Of a DNA stretch of 64,000 nt, positions 25,573 through 34,917 are shown in pieces (positions within the stretch are counted from its first letter, which is position 1; each line of letters opens with the position of its first letter). The stretch comes from Flavobacterium sp. KS-LB2. GTDB taxonomy: Bacteria > Bacteroidota > Bacteroidia > Flavobacteriales > Flavobacteriaceae. The DNA lies in contig NZ_CP145904.1 of NCBI RefSeq assembly GCF_036895565.1, positions 248,001 through 312,000 of the forward strand. Reading direction: 5' to 3'. The position numbers and the translations under genes are program-made. The notes beneath the pieces were generated by a model. That model saw only the letters and a program-made list of their open reading frames with translations. It was not told where the DNA came from and made no database searches.

Positions 25573-28067
25573 AGTCCCAGATTAAGGACGAAACTTATTT
25601 TTACGGCAATATTATCTTGAAATTTACTCAGCTGGTTTGGACCGTATCGGTAAAATCCGCCTAATCCCAAGCCATTATAAATTTGGTTTAGCTCTATTCC
25701 AGATTCGAAATAACCTTTGTCCAAGGTTTTGTAATCCAATCCGACATGTTGTTCCGGTTTGCGTAAATTTCCCCAAGCCATTCTGGAAACAAGAACTAAG
25801 GAAGGTTTTACTTTTTTGAATAATGTTACGCGGCTAAAGCCATGTTTGAATTGAAAATAGGCGTATTCACTGGAGAAAAATTCATTGAAAAACATGGTTT
25901 CAAAACTATTTTTCCCTGCAAAAGTGATTCTCTGCATAATAGTTTCTTTGGTAATATTATTGGGAGACGTATTGTACAAATGTGTCAGCGGTACATCGCC
26001 AAGTGCATAACCGGCTTCGAAAAGCAGACTTGTTTTTTGCCCGTTTAAATATTTCTTTTCATACTCTGTTTTGAAGTCTAATTTGCTGAATTCAAAATCA
26101 TTTTGCATCACTTTAGGCAAGGATTGGGTGTATTGAAAAGTAAATTTTGGAAAACGTTTTTCTACTTCAATTCGTCCCGTAGGCGTTTGCATGTAATCGC
26201 TGAATGGATTCCAGCGCAGAGAAACCATTGCGGTTGTCATCACATAATTCGTATATAATTTCTCGTTGAGGTTGAATATATAATTGAATTTTGGTTCTAT
26301 TGCGGCACGGGAAAGTTCCCAGAAACTTTCTGTTTTTGGAATAATTTTGGTTTCTATAAATGTTTTCCAACTCACATAATTGTAAAATGTACTGATGTTT
26401 ATCGGTCTTGGATCATAGATTTTGAATGCTTTTTTATCAATTGTAAACACGGTGCTTGCAATTTCTCGAACATCATCGGTATAGGAAACGCCAATCCAGG
26501 AATTGGAAAATTTGCCAACCCGAGTCGCCATTCCCAAATTGTATTTGAAATTCCGATCCTTAGTTCCATAAGCGGTGTAGCCTTCGATTCTGAATTTTTT
26601 TGAAAATTGTTCATTGGTGACTCCGCCAATTCCCAATCTGAATCCTTCATAATTATTATAACTGAATAATTTTCGTAAGTCTAAATCGAATTTCCCAATG
26701 GGTAAATATCCATTGATGATTTTTCGTCCAAAACGGATGCGGCTTTCAATTCGTTTTTTGGAAGAAATACTGTCCAATGCCAAATACGTTTTTTGGCTTC
26801 GACTGTCTAAGCTGTCTTTTCTGTAAGTGTTCCAAAAACGTTCTGGTTTGTTAATCGCATCGTCTTTAATTTCGATATAAATCGCCGATTTTTTAATTTG
26901 TATCGGAATGTTATATTGAATTTCAAAATTATTCGTGTGCGAAAGCAAATAAGTAAAATCTGAAGCAACTTTTTTTCTTTCTTTAAAATCTTGTTCTACA
27001 TCGCCATCAAATTGAATGGTTCCTCCAAGGATTTTTATATCGTCATCATTCTTGCCTTTTACAATTTTAAAGGTTTTGCCTGTTGGGAACCATAATTTTT
27101 CATTAGTAATGTACTTAAAATCATGAATTCCGCTAATGTCAAGAACGCCTTTTATGCTCATTACGGCTTTGGCAACAGCAAAATTATTTTGGTCAATATA
27201 AAGCACGCCTTCCAGCCCTGATGCTTTTCTTTTTTTCTTGTTTTTAAAGTAAATCATATAGGTATTTCTGCCGTCAATGATAAGTGAGTCCAAGAGTTTG
27301 TAGTTGTAATCGTTTAGCGCATCATTGGCAATAGGACTGTTGTATTTGGTTTCAAAAAGCTCGTAGCTGGAATCGTAAATAGAGAAGGACTGTAAATTGA
27401 AAGCAATGATTTCATAAACAGGTTGCTTGAAACCAGCCATTTTGGTACCTAATATCGTTTCTTTTAATGTACTATTGGCAAATTGATATTGTGACACTTT
27501 TTCGGTTTGAAAAAGATGCTGTTGGCGTATGACTTCTTTAAATTTATAATCGGAAGAGTCAATTTTTGAGAATTGTTTTCCAATGGATTTTTGGACAAAA
27601 ACGGAATCGATTCTTCCATCAATAGAATCAGGATTAGCGGTTACAATGAGTTTATTGTAGGATTTAAATTCAAAACTGCGAAGTTTTTTCTGTGGATTAT
27701 TGTTATTCTTATTTTTGATTGTCTTCCTGATAATTGCCAAAGCCGGGTTTTCATTTGAAATTCTCACTTCATTCAAATTATCCGTTTTTTGGGAAAGAAC
27801 AACCACATAATAATTTTTGTTTTTTTCGAGGACAATCCTGGCTTTGGTGAAACCAATATACGAAATATCAAAAGCTGTAAAGGGAATTGGAACAACAATA
27901 CTAAACTTTCCATCGACATCTGAGATGGTGTTTAGGCCATTATTTGTGGTAATCGTGGCAAACGGCAACGGTTTGTTGGTTGTAGATTCTTTCACAATTC
28001 CATTTACCTGAAATTGCGCTTGTAGCGAAAGCATTAAAAAAAAGAAGAACAAACACAATTGCTTCAT
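25569..28067 (-). CDS. DUF5686 outer-membrane protein with carboxypeptidase-regulatory-like N-terminus
   Basis: An 832-residue exported protein starting with a signal peptide ending near LQAQ (residue 17). Residues about 19-100 form a carboxypeptidase-regulatory-like beta-sandwich (VNGIVKESTTNKPLPFATI ... DVDGKFSI). The rest is the DUF5686 region, with alternating hydrophobic strands and a C-terminal end in FVLNLGL as expected of an outer-membrane beta-barrel. The role is unknown. Single gene, convergent with sugE. Confidence 0.85.
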   Translation of the reverse strand: MKQLCLFFFFLMLSLQAQFQVNGIVKESTTNKPLPFATITTNNGLNTISDVDGKFSIVVPIPFTAFDISYIGFTKARIVLEKNKNYYVVVLSQKTDNLNEVRISNENPALAIIRKTIKNKNNNNPQKKLRSFEFKSYNKLIVTANPDSIDGRIDSVFVQKSIGKQFSKIDSSDYKFKEVIRQQHLFQTEKVSQYQFANSTLKETILGTKMAGFKQPVYEIIAFNLQSFSIYDSSYELFETKYNSPIANDALNDYNYKLLDSLIIDGRNTYMIYFKNKKKRKASGLEGVLYIDQNNFAVAKAVMSIKGVLDISGIHDFKYITNEKLWFPTGKTFKIVKGKNDDDIKILGGTIQFDGDVEQDFKERKKVASDFTYLLSHTNNFEIQYNIPIQIKKSAIYIEIKDDAINKPERFWNTYRKDSLDSRSQKTYLALDSISSKKRIESRIRFGRKIINGYLPIGKFDLDLRKLFSYNNYEGFRLGIGGVTNEQFSKKFRIEGYTAYGTKDRNFKYNLGMATRVGKFSNSWIGVSYTDDVREIASTVFTIDKKAFKIYDPRPINISTFYNYVSWKTFIETKIIPKTESFWELSRAAIEPKFNYIFNLNEKLYTNYVMTTAMVSLRWNPFSDYMQTPTGRIEVEKRFPKFTFQYTQSLPKVMQNDFEFSKLDFKTEYEKKYLNGQKTSLLFEAGYALGDVPLTHLYNTSPNNITKETIMQRITFAGKNSFETMFFNEFFSSEYAYFQFKHGFSRVTLFKKVKPSLVLVSRMAWGNLRKPEQHVGLDYKTLDKGYFESGIELNQIYNGLGLGGFYRYGPNQLSKFQDNIAVKISFVLNLGL

Positions 28068-28125
28068 AATAGGTTAAATAAAAAACGGGTACAATCTCAT
28101 TTTGGTATCGCAAAAATAACAATAA

Positions 28126-28157
28126 AAAAATCCGTTCCCCTAAGCGAACGGATTTTT
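28126..28157 (-). terminator. Terminator downstream of the lipoprotein gene pair
   Basis: 12-bp perfect stem AAAAATCCGTTC/GAACGGATTTTT with an 8-nt loop and flanking A and T runs; it can end transcripts coming from 28296 on the minus strand. Confidence 0.8.
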
Positions 28158-28295
28158 ATAGGATTTGAAAGGGAATTACACCTTCATAAGATTTTTTATA
28201 TATCCGAGCGATAGGAGTTTCTTGCTTAGGCGTGCCTTCACTTGTTAAATGTAACTTCTGATTCAATTTGTAAAAAATAAAGAATCCAAAATGAT

Positions 28296-28940
28296 TTACC
28301 AAGTAGAATTAGGGTCATAATAATATGAATCTATTTCCCATTTTCCTTCTTTATTTTTTTTCATTAAAGCGGTAAATCTGTCCATTGTTTTCCACCCAAG
28401 ATTAGCATTAAAAGTTATAAATGCATTTTTATCATTAATTATTAATGGCGTTGACAAATTAAGAATTAAGGTTTCTGAAAACTTGGTATAATTGTTTTCT
28501 TTAATGCTTTTTCTTAATTCACTCGATTCTATAATTGAAACATTAATCGCAGTAAAATCCGAAACCTTCCAATTATGTGCCATAGTGTTAGCTAAAGTAT
28601 CCTTTATATTTTTTATTTGTACTTCGTTGAGAATCCAATCTTTATTTGTAGAATTTTTTATGGGTAAATTTCTATCTGTATAACAATATTCATAGATTAT
28701 TAATGAAGACAATCTGCTAATTCCTTCTTTGATAATACAAATTGGATAATTTTTGTATGGTTTGTAACGGTCTTTTTTGAGTTCTATCTCTAAAAAATCA
28801 TTAGTAATATCACTTTCTATTTTTGTGATATCACTTTCCTTTACACTTGGATTTATTGTTTCAGAGAGAATTTTGTCGTTTTTTTTAACAGAGCAAGATA
28901 AAGCTAAAAAAACTATACTAATAATCAATACTTTTTTCAT
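28296..28940 (-). CDS. Putative lipoprotein of unknown function
   Basis: 214 residues. The N-terminus MKKVLIISIVFLALSCSVKK is a clear lipoprotein signal peptide with lipobox LALSC, so the mature protein is anchored through Cys16. The sequence after the Cys (SVKKND) lacks the acidic surface-export signal, which suggests a periplasm-facing position. I do not recognise the remaining domain; it is predicted mixed alpha/beta, with a charged SESDITKIESDITND start. It lies 7 nt downstream of the HExxH lipoprotein gene and is likely co-expressed with it. Confidence 0.75.
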   Translation of the reverse strand: MKKVLIISIVFLALSCSVKKNDKILSETINPSVKESDITKIESDITNDFLEIELKKDRYKPYKNYPICIIKEGISRLSSLIIYEYCYTDRNLPIKNSTNKDWILNEVQIKNIKDTLANTMAHNWKVSDFTAINVSIIESSELRKSIKENNYTKFSETLILNLSTPLIINDKNAFITFNANLGWKTMDRFTALMKKNKEGKWEIDSYYYDPNSTW

Positions 28941-28947
28941 AACATTA

Positions 28948-30595
28948 TTAATTACAAGGTTGGCCCATTGGGTTTTGCTGATTTACTGTGCCTTGACCCT
29001 GAGGGTTGCCAGTTTGTTCACAAGCATATCTATTTATTATTCTTTCTCTATTAGGGTTTCCAACGGGTAATAAAGTGTCAAAAATCGGAGTTCCATATAA
29101 TCCCCCCCAAGCTAAATCGTCATAAACCTGCTGAGGCAATCCCGGTTGGAATTCTTGTAATGCGGCAGCTATAGCATTTACATAACTATTAGCTATTTCT
29201 TCATGATGCAAATTAGGTCCTATTGGAAATTGATTTACTACTGCTGCGTTAAACAAAATAGGAAGTTCGTTAAAAGAATTGGTTGCTCCCATATTGTAAT
29301 CATCAACCAAACTAAAAAAGTATGTATGTGCCATTTCGTGTAATAACATAGCGGCAATAAATAATTTCGTTTTACCTTGATAATCAGGATTTACATAAAC
29401 CGTATAATTATATTTGATTCCAAGTGCTGTTCTAATGGTGTTAGCGGGATCTTCTATTTCTTGTAGTTGTCCATTAACCATAATACTATTATGTTCTGTC
29501 TTCATAGTCGTATTGTAAATAGAATCATCAGCTCCAAGCTTGGCAAATATATATGCAAAATCACATATAGTTGTATTTTTAATTTGTTGAAATACACCTT
29601 TACTACAAGGATCAAGTAAGACATCATCAATGTTTTTTTCAATCAAAAAAGGTTTGATAGAACGGAATAGATTTGGATTTATTCTCATTTGATTAATCAT
29701 TTCTAAAGAAAAGATTATTCCTTCATTAGTAGGGTTTTGGTCTAAATAAGTAATGACTTCTTGTTTTTGAGTGTCGTTATTATAATCGTCCCACCATATT
29801 TTTTGCTTTAAATTTAAAATCCCTTCAAAGGAAATAACAAAATCCGAAATTGCATTAGGTCCACCACCACCTGGGCCACTCCCTGAAATATTTATGAATT
29901 CATTAGGTACTGGTGCGCTATTGTCGTATCCGCTTACATAGGGGCAAGTAGTAACTATTAGGACTTCATAAAATGCATAATAATTGCCATCGTCGCATTT
30001 TTGACCTGGACTATGATTGCCGGTGCCTCCACAATAATGTGTTATTATTGATGATGATGAGGTACAATCGTCAGTAGTTCTTGCTGTAGTAGAAGTAGTT
30101 TGTTTTTGAGGTTGACCGTTCAGGAATCTGCTTTCTGTTCTAATCTTTTTTTCGAGGTCTAGCATTTGGATTTTCCCTGAAAAGGTGTTAATGTCAAGGG
30201 AAGGTATGGGTGTATCAGGAATGTATTTTAAGTATCCTACTTTTTCAGTAGTTGCGTTTTGTGTAATCACATAATACATGAAATAAGGATTTTTAGTAGA
30301 GTAACTGTTTAGTAACAAGAGATAAGTGGTATATTCATTACCTTTTATTATTTTAGTGAAATATACATTTGGTTTTTCACCGCTTTTCTGGGTGATGCCT
30401 TCTGGAGTGTTGGTTTTGAAAGTTTCCGTTCGGTTAAGTATTACAGGGTTCTTAAGTACCGAAAGTACATTTTCTATACTTACTTTCTCAGAAGTAACAT
30501 AGGGTTTTTCGTTAGCTTCAATTATGTTTTCTGTTGAATCACATTGAATAAACAAGAAGAAAACAAGAAGACAATAGTGTTTTAATTTTTTTCAT
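28948..30595 (-). pseudogene. HExxH-containing putative lipoprotein with an apparent +1 frameshift after the start codon
   Basis: The open frame of about 535 residues runs from TTG 30553-30555 to 28948. Upstream in the same frame lies KKLKHYCLLVFFLFIQC, a good lipoprotein signal peptide and lipobox, but this frame meets TGA just before it. An ATG at 30593-30595 followed by seven A reads out of frame; with six A it would read straight into the signal peptide. So the gene is either frameshifted by one base, mis-sequenced, or expressed by slippage on the A7 run. The mature part has AAMLLHEMAHTYFFS (about residue 405), a zinc-metalloprotease-like HExxH motif, and a Cys-containing region near 165-205. 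Family not recognised. Confidence 0.7.
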
Positions 30596-30766
30596 AAAGT
30601 TTAGGTTTTTTTGGTGTTATTAAATGTACACTATTACTTTCAAATTTTTAATTTTTTTTTATTTTTTTTCTTACAAAATAATTATTTCAAAAAATTACTT
30701 CTCTCATGTCATTAAACTCCAAAAACATAAGAATTAGATTTCCTGTTTTAAAGCTACATTAAACAA

Positions 30767-30801
30767 AAAGCCGAAGATTATCTTTTGATAACTTCGGCTT
30801 T
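30767..30801 (-). terminator. Terminator of the pyrH-frr operon
   Basis: Stem AAAGCCGAAG/CTTCGGCTTT extended by TTATC/GATAA with one bulged base and a 4-nt loop, placed 37 nt after the frr stop. Confidence 0.75.
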
Positions 30802-30837
30802 AATAAAATATTCATTCTGTGTGATAGCGTTTGAAAT

Positions 30838-31401
30838 TTACACCTTCATGATTTCAGCATCTTTCACCACTAGAAGTTCATCTATTTTCCTGATGAAAGT
30901 ATTCGTTAGGTTTTGAACTTCTTCTTCGGCACTTTTACAAATGTCTTCGGATGTTCCTTCTTTTTCTAATTTTTTAATCTCAGTATTAGCATCTTTTCTG
31001 GCATTTCGAATACCTACTTTAGCGTCTTCGGCTTCTACTTTGGCTTGTTTGGCAAGATCACGTCTTCTTTCCTCAGTTAGCGCGGGAACGCTAATGATAA
31101 TTACATCACCGTTATTCATTGGATTAAAACCAATGTTGGCAACCATAATTGCTTTTTCAATTACTTGCAGCATATTTTTTTCAAAAGGTTGCAATGTGAT
31201 TGTTCTGGCATCAGGAACACTAATTTTTGATACTTGAGAAAGCGGTGTCGCAGATCCGTAATAATCAACAAAAACACTTCCTAACATTGCCGGAGATGCT
31301 TTTCCGGCACGAATATTCAAAAATTCTTTTTCTAAATGCGCAATAGAACCTGTCATAGATTCTTTAGTACTATCTAATATAAATTCAATTTCTTCAGTCA
31401 T
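30838..31401 (-). CDS. frr: Ribosome recycling factor
   Basis: A 187-residue three-helix-bundle factor that splits post-termination ribosomes with EF-G. Family stretches: LEKEFLNIRAGKASPAML (about 24-41), ISVPDARTITLQPFEKNML and SVPALTEERRRDLAKQAK. Full length, normal start ATG 31399-31401. It follows pyrH by 76 nt on the same strand, the usual bacterial pairing, and has its own terminator. The gap to pyrH holds short direct and inverted repeats. Confidence 0.97.
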   Translation of the reverse strand: MTEEIEFILDSTKESMTGSIAHLEKEFLNIRAGKASPAMLGSVFVDYYGSATPLSQVSKISVPDARTITLQPFEKNMLQVIEKAIMVANIGFNPMNNGDVIIISVPALTEERRRDLAKQAKVEAEDAKVGIRNARKDANTEIKKLEKEGTSEDICKSAEEEVQNLTNTFIRKIDELLVVKDAEIMKV

Positions 31402-31418
31402 AATTTTTTATTTTGTGG

Positions 31419-31467
31419 TCAGTGATCAGTTTTTAGTGATCAGTTCTTATCGCTAACTGAACACTGA
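31419..31467. repeat. Short direct/inverted repeat in the pyrH-frr gap
   Basis: AGTGATCAGTT occurs twice (31421-31431 and 31435-31445), and 31454-31466 carries the near-complement AACTGAACACTGA, so a hairpin can form. On the minus strand the TCAGTGTTCAGTT core recurs inside leuS at 38796-38808. Confidence 0.6.
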
Positions 31468-31477
31468 AAGCTGCTAA

Positions 31478-32185
31478 CTATATATTTACTACGGTTCCTA
31501 TATTTTCGCCATCGCAGATTTTCAATAAGTTTCCTACTTTATTCATGTCGAAAACTACGATTGGTAATTTATTTTCTTGGCTTAATGTAAATGCTGTGGT
31601 GTCCATTACATTTAATCCCTTTTTAAGAACATCTTCAAAAGATATAAAATCAAATTTCACTGCTGATGCATTTTTTTCTGGGTCACAGTCATACACACCA
31701 TCTACGCGAGTTCCTTTTAGGATTACATCGGCATTGATTTCTATACCACGCAATACTGCAGCAGTGTCTGTAGTGAAATATGGATTTCCAGTACCTGCTC
31801 CAAAAATTACGATTCTCCCTTTTTCAAGATGACGATCGGCTCTTCTTTTGATGTAAGGTTCTGCAATAGATTCCATTTTCAACGCCGTTTGCAAACGGGT
31901 TTTCATACCTTTTTCTTCCAGTGCGCCTTGTAACGCCATACCATTGATAACGGTTGCTAGCATTCCCATATAATCGCCTTGCACTCTGTCCATTCCTGCA
32001 CTAGCTCCAGCAACTCCTCTAAAAATATTTCCACCACCTATTACAATGGCTATTTCTACTCCTTTATCATGAATTTGCTTGATTTCGTCAGCATATTCAG
32101 CTAATCTTTTTGGGTCAATTCCGTATTGCAGGTCGCCCATTAAAGCTTCACCACTTAATTTTAGAAGAATTCTTTTGTATTTCAT
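31478..32185 (-). CDS. pyrH: Uridylate (UMP) kinase
   Basis: A 235-residue amino-acid-kinase-fold enzyme converting UMP to UDP. The N-terminal phosphate loop is [11 protein letters not shown] (residues 6-16), followed by [11 protein letters not shown] and [20 protein letters not shown], and the UMP/ATP region [16 protein letters not shown]. Length is standard. A TATATTTG promoter element lies 22 nt upstream. With frr it forms a translation/nucleotide operon; pyrC elsewhere in the window belongs to the same pathway. Confidence 0.97.
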   Translation of the reverse strand: MKYKRILLKLSGEALMGDLQYGIDPKRLAEYADEIKQIHDKGVEIAIVIGGGNIFRGVAGASAGMDRVQGDYMGMLATVINGMALQGALEEKGMKTRLQTALKMESIAEPYIKRRADRHLEKGRIVIFGAGTGNPYFTTDTAAVLRGIEINADVILKGTRVDGVYDCDPEKNASAVKFDFISFEDVLKKGLNVMDTTAFTLSQENKLPIVVFDMNKVGNLLKICDGENIGTVVNI

Positions 32186-32207
32186 GTGTGTGTTGAGTTG
32201 ATTGGTG

Positions 32208-32215
32208 CAAATATA
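32208..32215 (-). promoter_or_regulatory. -7 promoter element for pyrH
   Basis: Minus-strand TATATTTG followed by C, exact TAnnTTTG match, 22 nt before the pyrH ATG. Confidence 0.55.
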
Positions 32216-32252
32216 GAATTTTCTTTTTTTTTAAAATAATGTTGCTGAAATT

Positions 32253-33032
32253 TTATAAATTAAGTTTTTCGTACGCTTTTTTTGCGGCTTGATAGCCAAT
32301 GTTGAACACGGCATCCATCTTTACTTTGTTGGTTTCAAAGGTACTATAGAGACATAAATCCTTGGGTTCTATAACCCAATCACAAATATTAAATTTATGC
32401 AGGTTTGAATTTGCCGAAAGAATGTCAAAGGCTCTCGTGGTTACTGCTTTGATAGAGGTTAAATCTGCAGCTTCAATTTTTTGAATCGGACTCACATAAA
32501 CACCTATTAAAGTATCACATTGTCCTTGTAAAATATCAGTAGGAAAATGATTCAAGATTCCGCCATCACTGTATATTTTTCCTTTAATTTCATACGGGGA
32601 TAAAATTCCAGGAAATGCCGATGATGCTAAAATCGCATCGATGATCTTTGTTTCCGGGCCAAATATTTTTAATTTCCCCCTAACCATATCAGTAGCCGTA
32701 ATTTGTATTGGGATTTTTAAATCACCTAATGTAGCGTCTTTGAAGATAGTGTGAAAATAAGATTTGAAAGATTCGGAATCAATCAATCCGGCTTTTTTGA
32801 AGGTTAAATGCTTCCAGTGAAAAAGATATATCGATTTGAAAAATTCTAAGATTTCTTCGGGAGTTTTCCCCCAAGCATACATTGTACCAACAATTGAGCC
32901 TGCGCTTGTTCCTGCCATTTGAGATGGATGTATGTTTTGTTCTTCTAAAAATTTAATCACACCAGCATGGGCTATACCTTTAGAACCGCCACCTGAAAGT
33001 ACCAATCCTATTGATTTTGTTTTTAAATCCAT
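32253..33032 (-). CDS. Patatin-like phospholipase family protein
   Basis: A 259-residue Ser-Asp dyad lipid acyl hydrolase. The oxyanion loop is LVLSGGGSKGIAHAGVIKFL (residues 11-30), the nucleophile elbow is AGTSAGSIVG (GxSxG), and the catalytic Asp is in YSDGGILNHFP. There is no signal peptide and no transmembrane or barrel domain, so this is the short cytoplasmic type rather than the secreted RssA/PlpD barrel fusion. Substrate unknown. It is divergent from the thioredoxin-like gene and 67 nt upstream of pyrH on the same strand. Confidence 0.9.
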   Translation of the reverse strand: MDLKTKSIGLVLSGGGSKGIAHAGVIKFLEEQNIHPSQMAGTSAGSIVGTMYAWGKTPEEILEFFKSIYLFHWKHLTFKKAGLIDSESFKSYFHTIFKDATLGDLKIPIQITATDMVRGKLKIFGPETKIIDAILASSAFPGILSPYEIKGKIYSDGGILNHFPTDILQGQCDTLIGVYVSPIQKIEAADLTSIKAVTTRAFDILSANSNLHKFNICDWVIEPKDLCLYSTFETNKVKMDAVFNIGYQAAKKAYEKLNL

Positions 33033-33110
33033 CTTTTTTATTTGTGATAAAATTACTCTTTTTGTGGAATTGAAAGTGACTTATATCATATTTATGCTCC
33101 AATTTTATGG

Positions 33111-33118
33111 TAACTTTG
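33111..33118 (+). promoter_or_regulatory. -7 promoter element for the thioredoxin-like gene
   Basis: TAACTTTG, exact TAnnTTTG match, 19 nt before the ATG at 33138. Confidence 0.5.
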
Positions 33119-33137
33119 TGAAAATAAATAATTCATT

Positions 33138-33743
33138 ATGAAAATTCCAGTAGCTAAAGCGTTATTTAATAGCCACTCTTATCCAGAGTACAGAAAGTTA
33201 GTTTCAGATTTATTGCTTGAAGGGAAATCGACCGGTAATGAACAATCGGATGATTTAAAACATTACAGTGAGTTGAATGAAACCCGAATGAATCGTTTGG
33301 ATAAAACGATGAAAATTACGGAGGAAAATAGTCTGAAATTAAAGAATTTAAAAAGCGAATACATTTGGTTAGTAATTTCCGAAGGTTGGTGTGGTGATGC
33401 TGCCCAACTCCTGCCAATTATCAATAAAATGGCAATCGATTCCGATAACATAGAATTGAAAATTGTGCTGCGTGATGAAAATGAGGAGTTGATGAAGTTG
33501 TTTTTAACCCATAAAAAGAAATCAATTCCAGTAGTAATTATTGTCGATAAAGAAACAAGTAGTGTACTTGGGAAATGGGGGCCAAGACCCAAAGGTGCTA
33601 CCGATTTGATTGCAGATTATAAAAAAGAATTTGGCGTTATAGATGAAACTGCAAAAACCAACTTACAATTGTGGTATTTGCATGACAAAGGAATTAGTAC
33701 ACAAAATGAGTTAGTTGCCCTAATGCAAGAGTTGGAACAATAA
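33138..33743 (+). CDS. Thioredoxin-fold family protein with WCGDA site
   Basis: A 201-residue cytoplasmic protein without signal peptide. A thioredoxin-like core begins near residue 74 (YIWLVISEGWCGDAAQLLPI), and the cis-Pro region reads KKSIPVVIIVDKE. The expected CxxC site is reduced to a single Cys (WCGDA), so it cannot act as a classical disulfide reductase. It may be a structural or peroxiredoxin/glutathionylation-type variant. I recognise it as a family common in Flavobacteria, function undefined. Monocistronic. Confidence 0.8.
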   Translation: MKIPVAKALFNSHSYPEYRKLVSDLLLEGKSTGNEQSDDLKHYSELNETRMNRLDKTMKITEENSLKLKNLKSEYIWLVISEGWCGDAAQLLPIINKMAIDSDNIELKIVLRDENEELMKLFLTHKKKSIPVVIIVDKETSSVLGKWGPRPKGATDLIADYKKEFGVIDETAKTNLQLWYLHDKGISTQNELVALMQELEQ

Positions 33744-34023
33744 AATTTGTATTGTGATGCCTTGCTAAACTTTAAAAAACACATAATTGTCTCATTAATG
33801 ATTTTAAAAAGGTAAAAAAAATCATTGTTTGAGGTGGATTTTTAACAAAAAAGGTACCTGAAGTTCTAGTTTTGTTGGGTTCAAATAAGTGTTTTATTTT
33901 TTTGTTAATTTTTTTGCATATCGAAAAAAAAATTGTAAATTGGTGACTGCCAACCAGGTCTATTGTTAATTTACTTTTTTTATTGGTGTTTAAATATTGT
34001 TTAACAACTTAAAAAACATCATT
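33744..34023. other. A/T-rich intergenic region with a candidate leader
   Basis: 280 nt between the thioredoxin-like gene and a possible 25-codon ORF. It contains poly-T tracts, a TTGG...CCAA inverted repeat near 33939-33953 and several GTTTAA/GTTAAT-like words. I see no RNA gene I can name; the region looks like a promoter and leader for the small ORF at 34024. Confidence 0.35.
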
Positions 34024-34101
34024 ATGAAAAATCGATTTGAAAAGTTTTATGATTATTTATCGCAATTGCTGTTCGGGGGAAAAGGCATTGCTAATTATTA
34101 A
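34024..34101 (+). CDS. Candidate 25-residue peptide gene
   Basis: ATG to TAA without interruption, encoding a peptide that starts MKNRFEKFYDYLSQ and ends LLFGGKGIANY: a basic/aromatic amphipathic N-terminal half and a glycine-containing tail. It is preceded by about 280 nt without other genes and followed by a hairpin terminator at 34157-34202. I do not recognise it, and short ORFs arise by chance, so this is only a candidate. Confidence 0.3.
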   Translation: MKNRFEKFYDYLSQLLFGGKGIANY

Positions 34102-34156
34102 TGTCTTCTACCAACAGGCAAAATGTGTATGAATTAAAACTACTTTAACACTAGAA

Positions 34157-34202
34157 AAAAAGACACATTGCAGATTCATTTTGAATTTGTAATGTGTTTT
34201 TA
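34157..34202. terminator. Bidirectional terminator upstream of the truB stop
   Basis: 16-bp stem ACACATTGCAGATTCA / TGAATTTGTAATGTGT (two G-U pairs on the plus strand) with a 3-nt loop, flanked by seven A on the left and a T run on the right. Fits the end of the truB operon (minus) and of the small ORF (plus). Confidence 0.75.
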
Positions 34203-34209
34203 TTTTTGA

Positions 34210-34911
34210 TTATAATGGTGTGCTAAGACTTTCTTCAAATAAAGTAACATCCATGGCGTTAGTAACATCATAATCGCCAATTTTTGTTCTACGTAAAACG
34301 GTCAAATGTGATCCAGAATGCATCGCTTTCCCAAAATCATAAGCTAAAGAACGAATGTAGGTTCCTTTGCTACACACCACTCTGAAATCAATTTCTGGAA
34401 GTGCAATTCGGGTAATTTCAAACTCGTGAATTGTAGTTTTTCTGCTTGCTATTTCAATGGTTTCACCTGCTCGTGCATGTTCGTATAAGCGAACACCATC
34501 TTTCTTTATGGCGGAATAAATAGGTGGTTTTTGATCGATTTCGCCCAAAAATTGCTTTACAGTTTCGTGGATTAATACTGCATCAATATGTTCTGTTGGG
34601 AAAGTCTCGTCTATTTCAGTTTCCAAGTCATAGGAAGGTGTTGTTGCTCCAATATGAAAAGTTCCGGTATATTCTTTGGCTTGACCTTGAAGTTCCGTAA
34701 TTCTTTTCGTGAATTTTCCTGTACAAATTAAAAGTAATCCAGTTGCCAAAGGATCTAAAGTTCCTGCGTGACCAATCTTAAATTTTTTTGGCAGATGAGC
34801 TTTGGTAATTAAAGCCCATTTCAATTTATTCACCGCCTGAAAAGAAGTCCAATTCAAAGGTTTGTCAATGAGTAAAATTTGTCCGTTTAGGAAATCTTCG
34901 GCTGTTTTCAA
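34210..34911 (-). CDS. truB: tRNA pseudouridine-55 synthase
   Basis: A 233-residue enzyme making pseudouridine 55 in the T-loop of tRNAs. N-terminal LLIDKPLNWTSFQAVNKLKW (about 13-32) and the catalytic-Asp motif KIGHAGTLDPLATGLLLICTG are visible, along with the later YSAIKKDGVRLYEHARAGE and VVCSKGTYIRSLAYDFG. It lacks the long C-terminal PUA extension of enterobacterial TruB, as is usual in Bacteroidota. Last gene of the ftsX-DUF3098-uppP-truB operon, 6 nt after uppP. Confidence 0.95.
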   Translation of the reverse strand: MKTAEDFLNGQILLIDKPLNWTSFQAVNKLKWALITKAHLPKKFKIGHAGTLDPLATGLLLICTGKFTKRITELQGQAKEYTGTFHIGATTPSYDLETEIDETFPTEHIDAVLIHETVKQFLGEIDQKPPIYSAIKKDGVRLYEHARAGETIEIASRKTTIHEFEITRIALPEIDFRVVCSKGTYIRSLAYDFGKAMHSGSHLTVLRRTKIGDYDVTNAMDVTLFEESLSTPL

Positions 34912-34917
34912 TGGGAA

